A stretch of DNA of 17,561 nucleotides. Origin: Casp-Chloro-G3 sp002816715 (GTDB taxonomy: Bacteria > Chloroflexota > Dehalococcoidia > Lucifugimonadales > UBA3495). The notes under the pieces are model-generated. The model did no database searches, was not told the DNA's origin, and worked only from the letters and a program-made list of their open reading frames with translations. The position numbers were made by a program, and so were the translations under genes. Within the stretch, counting starts at the first letter, position 1. Each line of letters begins with the position of its first letter. The DNA lies in the NCBI GenBank assembly GCA_027623815.1, contig JAQBUV010000054.1, positions 1 to 17,561 on the forward strand, read 5' to 3'. Of the stretch, positions 13,504-17,561 are shown one piece after another.

Positions 13504-14490
13504 ATGGCAATTCAAGAATGGCTTGCGGTGTTGCGCCGTGAGTATCTGCAAGACTTTATAAAAAACGGCGGAGGCGCGGTCAAGTTTGTGGTGCCCTGGG
13601 GTCCGCCCGAGCATCAGGAACTGAGGCAGAGTCTGAGCCAGACCTCCCTGGAAGAGGGATACACCTTCGTCGCGGTAGACGCCGCCCAGACCAAAGTACA
13701 GTTGGTAGACAAGCTGTTCAACGAGGTCGCCCGGCAGATCGACTGGGACGAGCTGGCCTACGCCTTTCTGTGCTCCACCCTGCGGGAGGGTTCCTACCGG
13801 GTGCCCGCAGACCGGGCCGACTTCGGCCTGTCCCGAATCGCCTATCTCAACGGCCTTGATCTGGGCGAGATGCGTGCCATCATCAACAACCGCCTGCGTG
13901 AACGGCTCTCCCAGGACTACGCCATGAACCAGGAGTTTCGCCATGCCATGCTGAAGCTCTGCCAGGAGCAGCTAGACCCCCAGGACGTGGGAGTCGGCGT
14001 CGCCGAGGCAGTTCGCGAGTGGCTGCGAGGTGAATTACAGCTAATATCGGCTTTGAAATCGGCCTCAATATTCCAGAAAATTGGCCGTCATAATGCCCGC
14101 AGCATGCTGTCCTGCCTGTCTCACTGGCTGAACCTGACCGGGCAATCAGGATTGGTGTTGACCATCGACATCTCAAGTTTCCTGAATGATAAACGGCCCA
14201 GCGAATCTGACTCCTCCATCTATTACAGCACCGCTGCGGTTGTCGATGGATACGAGGTTCTGCGTCAGTTCATCGACAGCACCGACGAGTTGCCGAACTG
14301 TCTCATCGTAATCTTTGCACCGCCGGAATTCTTGAACGATGAGCAGCGGGGAGTGAGAAAGTACGACGCCCTGTACCTGCGTATCTGGGACGAAGTTAGA
14401 GACCGGCACAAGATTAATCCTCTGTCCTGTCTAATTCGGTTCACGGGACAAGAAGAACCGGCCCTACCCCAATTGGTCAGGAGTTTCTAA
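13504..14490 (+). CDS. Walker-less relative of the neighbouring DUF2791-type ATPase
   Basis: A 328-residue protein that appears to share the core layout of the next gene's P-loop ATPase but has lost its nucleotide site. VKFVVPWGPPEHQELRQSL (26-44) aligns in place and context with the Walker A strand-loop-helix of the ATPase (MLVAGDFGAGKSHLLEYL). SGLVLTIDISSF (215-226) replaces the Walker B VILVDEVE, keeping the Asp but not the Glu. LPNCLIVIFAPPEFLND (263-279) fits the following sensor-like strand. It likely forms a mixed complex with the active ATPase, as inactive subunits do in other AAA-like machines (inference). GGAGG lies 9 bases before the ATG. Its stop overlaps the next start (TAATG), so the two are translationally coupled. 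Confidence 0.82.
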   Translation: MAIQEWLAVLRREYLQDFIKNGGGAVKFVVPWGPPEHQELRQSLSQTSLEEGYTFVAVDAAQTKVQLVDKLFNEVARQIDWDELAYAFLCSTLREGSYRVPADRADFGLSRIAYLNGLDLGEMRAIINNRLRERLSQDYAMNQEFRHAMLKLCQEQLDPQDVGVGVAEAVREWLRGELQLISALKSASIFQKIGRHNARSMLSCLSHWLNLTGQSGLVLTIDISSFLNDKRPSESDSSIYYSTAAVVDGYEVLRQFIDSTDELPNCLIVIFAPPEFLNDEQRGVRKYDALYLRIWDEVRDRHKINPLSCLIRFTGQEEPALPQLVRSF

Positions 14491-15767
14491 TGAGCACTGC
14501 GACTCAAGTCTCTAGCTGGCGGGCCATTGAAGCGTTGCGCGCCGGAGTCCCCAACCGGGATGCGGTGCAGGCCCTGGGTATGGGCACCGCCCAGCCTAAC
14601 ATTGAAGCTCGGTTCCGGCAGATGCTGGGCGACGTACAGAAAGGATTTTCTACTGAAGAGGCCGCCGATGGCATGCTGGTAGCTGGCGACTTTGGGGCTG
14701 GCAAGTCCCACTTGCTGGAGTATTTGCAGCACGTGGCCCTCAAGAACAACTTCGTATGCAGCAAGGTGGTCATCAGCAAAGAAACCCCGCTTTACAACAC
14801 CGCCAAAGTGTACAACGCGGCGATACAGTCGGCCAAAGTGCCCGACCGGGCCGGGACATTGCTGAACGTCCTGGCGGAAAAGCTAGACTTCGAGAGTCCC
14901 GGCTACGAGCGATTTTACCGCTGGGCGTTCGGTTCCAAAAGCACCCTCAACACTCGGCTCGCGGCCTCGGTGTTCGTCTTTGAGCGCGGCAATGGCGGGC
15001 GCTACCCGGAAGTTTCGGACCGAATCTTGCAGTTTTGGGGAGGCAATCGCGTGCCGGAAAGCGAGCTTAAGAGCTGGCTGCGAGAACTGGGCGAGGTGGC
15101 AACCTACAAGTTCGACAAGGTTTCTGTCCGAGACCTGACCCTGGAACGCTACGAGTTCATGTCCCGGCTGATGGTGGCCGCCGGATATGCCGGCTGGGTC
15201 ATTTTGGTGGACGAAGTAGAGCTGATTGGTCGCTACTCAATACTGCAACGGGCCAAATCTTACGCGGAGATGGCCCGGTTGCTGGGCTTGCTGGAAGGGC
15301 ACACTGTCCCGGGACTGGCCTCGGTCTTTGCCATCACTTCGGCATATCAGAGCGAGGTGATGGACGAGAAGCAGGACGAGGAAAAGATAGCTTCGAGACT
15401 GCCAGCCACCGGGAAGCCGGAAGACCTGAACCTGGCCAAGCAGGCGGGCATGGGCATGTGGAAGATACGGCAAGTGCCTCACGACAGCATGGTCTTGCAC
15501 GAGTCCAACGACCTTCAAGATGTCTACAACAAGACCAGGTCGGTTTATTCAGCAGCCTACCATTGGGAGCCGCCAACCGATTTCGAAATTAACCATACCT
15601 GGCGAATTCGGCAGCACATCAAACGCTGGATCAACTCCTGGGACTTGGTGCGACTGTTCCCGGAGTACACGCCGGACATTCAGGTGACACCGCTGTCCCC
15701 CAGCTACTCTGAGGACCTGGACTTGGAGGAATCTGCCGAAGAAGACAACAGTGGCTGGGAAGGTTAA
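14490..15767 (+). CDS. BREX-type DUF2791 P-loop ATPase
   Basis: A 425-residue ATPase with Walker A GDFGAGKSH (66-74) and Walker B VILVDEVE (237-244), the spacing and sequence of the DUF2791 (BrxC/BrxD-like, BREX ATP-binding) family. A sensor-like strand, GLASVFAITSAYQ (275-287), follows, and the C-terminal helix has IRQHIKRWINSWDLVRLFPEY. Such proteins occur in BREX phage-defence loci and in other less-studied gene sets; here no methylase, PglZ or helicase is visible in the window, so a BREX label would be premature. The acidic C-terminal tail (DLDLEESAEEDN) may be flexible. The start overlaps the previous stop by one base, with GGAG 6 bases upstream. Last gene of the cassette before a strong terminator. 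Confidence 0.88.
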   Translation: MSTATQVSSWRAIEALRAGVPNRDAVQALGMGTAQPNIEARFRQMLGDVQKGFSTEEAADGMLVAGDFGAGKSHLLEYLQHVALKNNFVCSKVVISKETPLYNTAKVYNAAIQSAKVPDRAGTLLNVLAEKLDFESPGYERFYRWAFGSKSTLNTRLAASVFVFERGNGGRYPEVSDRILQFWGGNRVPESELKSWLRELGEVATYKFDKVSVRDLTLERYEFMSRLMVAAGYAGWVILVDEVELIGRYSILQRAKSYAEMARLLGLLEGHTVPGLASVFAITSAYQSEVMDEKQDEEKIASRLPATGKPEDLNLAKQAGMGMWKIRQVPHDSMVLHESNDLQDVYNKTRSVYSAAYHWEPPTDFEINHTWRIRQHIKRWINSWDLVRLFPEYTPDIQVTPLSPSYSEDLDLEESAEEDNSGWEG

Positions 15768-15814
15768 TTTTTAGGAAGATGCACGAATTAATCAACAGGC
15801 CTTAAGACCCGCCA

Positions 15815-15844
15815 AGTAGGGACACGGCAAGCTGTGTCCCTACT
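15815..15844. repeat. Palindromic intergenic repeat (GTAGGGACAC type)
   Basis: AGTAGGGACAC (15815-15825) and GTGTCCCTACT (15834-15844) are perfect 11-base arms. This is a second copy of the family at 3453-3482, with the same AGTAGGG ends and a diverged centre. It lies just after the ATPase cassette. Confidence 0.75.
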
Positions 15845-15876
15845 GAATTTTAATACACATTAGAACTGTACGCGTT

Positions 15877-15914
15877 AAAAGAGCGACCCCGGAGTTTCCG
15901 GAGTCGCTCTTTTG
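15877..15914. terminator. Bidirectional terminator
   Basis: AAAAGAGCGAC (15877-15887) and GTCGCTCTTTT (15903-15913) pair perfectly, with further CCGGA/TCCGG pairing inside. Runs of T follow on both strands, so it can end both the plus-strand ATPase cassette and the minus-strand HtrA-associated gene. Confidence 0.9.
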
Positions 15915-15934
15915 GTGAGGGGAGATGCGGGGGA

Positions 15935-16450
15935 TTATTGTCCTTCTGGATCAGCTTCGGGAGTATTGCCAGATTCAAGCTGAAGGAAGCGGAGCGATTC
16001 TTCCCCGGCGTCTTTCTGGCAGACCAAATTAACCAGATTCAAGTTGTCCTCGACTATCGTACAGGCCCATTCTTCACCCATTCTGCTGCCCAGGGACACA
16101 TTAGCTGGGACTGGCTCAGAAACTATCGCCGGCGCAATCACCGGGACTACCCCCGGAACCGCCGATGGAACCCCCACCGGAAGGGGCGTAGGAGATATTC
16201 CCAATACAACGGCTCCCAACGTCAGTCCGATGAGCACCACCAGCCATTCTCCGGCTTTTAAATCTGCTTTGTTCCATCCTGTCCAGCGTCTAACCGATGC
16301 CAAAGCCCGTAGCCGCACGCCTACCTGTTTGCTGTACTTGCGCAGGTCAACATTTCCATTAATTATTAAAACCATGCGATTAAACTCATGCGTCGTACAG
16401 GAACTAAGCACAGTGGAGTGAAGCATCCCCTGGTCATCTGAGCTGCTCAC
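15935..16450 (-). CDS. Single-pass membrane protein next to HtrA
   Basis: A 171-residue protein of no recognised family. A basic cytoplasmic part (about 35-66, with LRKYSKQVGVRLRALASVRR) precedes one membrane segment, GEWLVVLIGLTLGAVVLGIS (67-86). Then comes a Pro/Val-rich linker (87-118) and a small outer domain with two Cys (C130 and C144) that may form a disulphide, ending in an acidic tail. The chosen GTG at 16448-16450 overlaps the HtrA stop by 17 bases, implying translational coupling. Internal ATGs near 16426 or 16375 are possible starts. It could be a partner or substrate of the protease (inference). Confidence 0.7.
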   Translation of the reverse strand: MSSSDDQGMLHSTVLSSCTTHEFNRMVLIINGNVDLRKYSKQVGVRLRALASVRRWTGWNKADLKAGEWLVVLIGLTLGAVVLGISPTPLPVGVPSAVPGVVPVIAPAIVSEPVPANVSLGSRMGEEWACTIVEDNLNLVNLVCQKDAGEESLRFLQLESGNTPEADPEGQ

Positions 16451-17510
16451 TCATCACTATTTGACCGGGCCAATTCCCCAGAGTAACCGTAAGCTGCATT
16501 TCTTCACTACCACGAACCACGGTCAGAACCACCGCATCGCCTGGCCGGTTTCGGCTCAGTTCCGCAGTCATCTCGGCCCCAATTTGCACCGGAACTCCGT
16601 TCACTGCGACGATGATATCCCCACCAGCAGCCGGTCTGCCTTGCCCATCCACGCCAGATGCAATCAGGCCCGCCTGCGCTGCCGGGCTGTCGGGAGTGAT
16701 TTGGGTTACATAAAATCCGTGTTCCACCGGCAGGGCCAGCCGTTCCACCAGCAGGGGCTTCAAGCCCTGCGAATGAGTGCCCAACCAGGGAGGCCCCACT
16801 ACCTTTTCGCCCTTAAGCTGAGGGAGCAAGTCGCGTACTGTATTGATCGGCACCGCGAATCCAATGCGCTGGGTGATCTTGGCTGAGGACAGTTCAATGG
16901 CGGTAGTAATGCCTACTACCTGTCCGGCACTGTTCAGCATTGGCCCACCAGAGTTGCCAGGGCTGATCAGAGCGTCGGTCTGCAACATTCCAGGGATGAG
17001 ACGGCCCAATTCACTGGGCAGCCCCCGGTTCACTCCACTGTTCACCCCCACCGACACCGAGTTTTTCAGTCCGAAGGGACTGCCGATAACAATCGCCAAC
17101 TGCCCCGGATGCACCAGATCTGAGTCGCCCATCTCCACCGGGGTGATTCCGGCCACCACCTGGGGGTCAACCTTGAGCAAGGCAACGTCGTGGGCCAGAC
17201 TGCGCCCAATGACCACTGCCTCGGTGTTGGTGCCGTCATAGAGGGATATTCGTATTCGATCCCCATTTTTAACCACGTGGTTATTGGTAATGATGTAGCC
17301 CTGATCGTCGATGAGGAATCCCGAGCCGGAGGTTATTTCGACGAAAGACCCTTCAGATTCCAGGTCAGAGTAGACCTCTACCACCGCCGGGCCCACCCGG
17401 AAAAAGACTTCTTCAACCAGCTCCTCATTAAAGATTGAGGAGCCGGAAGCTGGCGATATTCCATCCATTCCGGGCCAAACAAAAGATACGAAGAGTGAGG
17501 TGGACCCCAA
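16434..17510 (-). CDS. HtrA/DegP-type serine protease, 5' end probably disrupted
   Basis: A trypsin-like S1C protease with the full triad: H78 (ITNNHVV), D108 (LAHDVALLKVD) and S187 (SPGNSGGP). One PDZ domain covers roughly 240-350 (GFYVTQITPDSPAAQAGL, GDIIVAVNGVPV). HtrA proteins degrade or refold damaged envelope proteins. Normally a signal or membrane anchor comes first; here the open frame begins with only MGSTSLFVSFVWPGMDG, and its first codons lie in what looks like an IS3-type end (17496 onward). LFVSFVW may be the remnant of the anchor. The TTG at 17508-17510 has no ribosome site, and a TAA lies in frame at 17526-17528. Probably truncated, so export may be lost. Confidence 0.88.
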   Translation of the reverse strand: MGSTSLFVSFVWPGMDGISPASGSSIFNEELVEEVFFRVGPAVVEVYSDLESEGSFVEITSGSGFLIDDQGYIITNNHVVKNGDRIRISLYDGTNTEAVVIGRSLAHDVALLKVDPQVVAGITPVEMGDSDLVHPGQLAIVIGSPFGLKNSVSVGVNSGVNRGLPSELGRLIPGMLQTDALISPGNSGGPMLNSAGQVVGITTAIELSSAKITQRIGFAVPINTVRDLLPQLKGEKVVGPPWLGTHSQGLKPLLVERLALPVEHGFYVTQITPDSPAAQAGLIASGVDGQGRPAAGGDIIVAVNGVPVQIGAEMTAELSRNRPGDAVVLTVVRGSEEMQLTVTLGNWPGQIVMSEQLR

Positions 17511-17561
17511 AAATCGGACAGGTGGTTAAGATAGAGTCCCGCTCCTAGAATGAGGGAAATA
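17496..17561 (+). mobile_element. Possible end of an IS3-like insertion sequence
   Basis: The sequence begins TGAGGTGGACCCC and continues AAAAATCGGACA, which resembles the terminal inverted repeat of several IS3-family elements (TGG-ACCCC...GGACA type, from memory). It abuts the broken start of the HtrA gene. About 50 bases inside, an ATG at 17550 opens a frame that runs off the window and would suit a transposase orfA. Only one end is visible, so the call is tentative. Confidence 0.4.

Noticed and set aside
12593..15767. Calling the ATPase cassette a BREX system
   Set aside because: Only the ATPase family is shared; no methylase, PglZ, protease or helicase is present in the window.

Overview
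The window (17.6 kb, GC-rich, ordinary bacterial code) looks like a chromosome segment of an uncultured bacterium. My best guess is a Chloroflexota (Dehalococcoidia/SAR202-like) lineage. This is an inference from the mix of gene families (DUF1501/DUF1800 pair, tandem SMP-30 proteins, LiaF-like protein, BREX-type DUF2791 ATPase), the common TTG/GTG starts and many small palindromic intergenic repeats. It is not proven by any marker gene here.

Layout. (1) 1-1062: an NTF2-like protein, a tRNA-Ile(GAT) with its own promoter, and a possible tiny membrane protein, all on the minus strand. (2) 1063-2052 (+): a charged coiled-coil protein with a 29-residue repeat, ending in a terminator whose stem lies inside the 3' end of the opposing recF. 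(3) 2090-3984 (-): recF and a PerR/Fur-type regulator. (4) 4289-8123 (-): a likely DUF1800 - DUF1501 - NHL-repeat operon with a good promoter at 8371-8399 and a long leader. (5) 8444-9647 (-): a LiaF-like membrane protein and a YccU-like CoA-binding protein. The latter is interrupted by UGA exactly where the family has Cys, followed by a hairpin that fits a bacterial SECIS. (6) 9994-12302 (-): two tandem SMP-30/gluconolactonase-like proteins and a cupin. (7) 12593-15767 (+): a three-gene cassette transcribed against its surroundings. It comprises an unrecognised protein, a P-loop-like protein that has lost its Walker A motif, and an intact DUF2791-type ATPase, the last two coupled by a TAATG overlap. 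(8) 15935-17510 (-): a single-pass membrane protein and an HtrA-type serine protease. The HtrA N-terminal anchor appears cut off by the end of an IS3-like element at the right edge.

The two most interesting items are the candidate selenocysteine codon in the CoA-binding gene and the active/inactive ATPase cassette. The cassette may be a stripped-down, BREX-related but undescribed system. The intergenic regions also carry at least six palindromic repeat elements, several probably genome-wide families. One creates a false N-terminal extension for the NHL gene.
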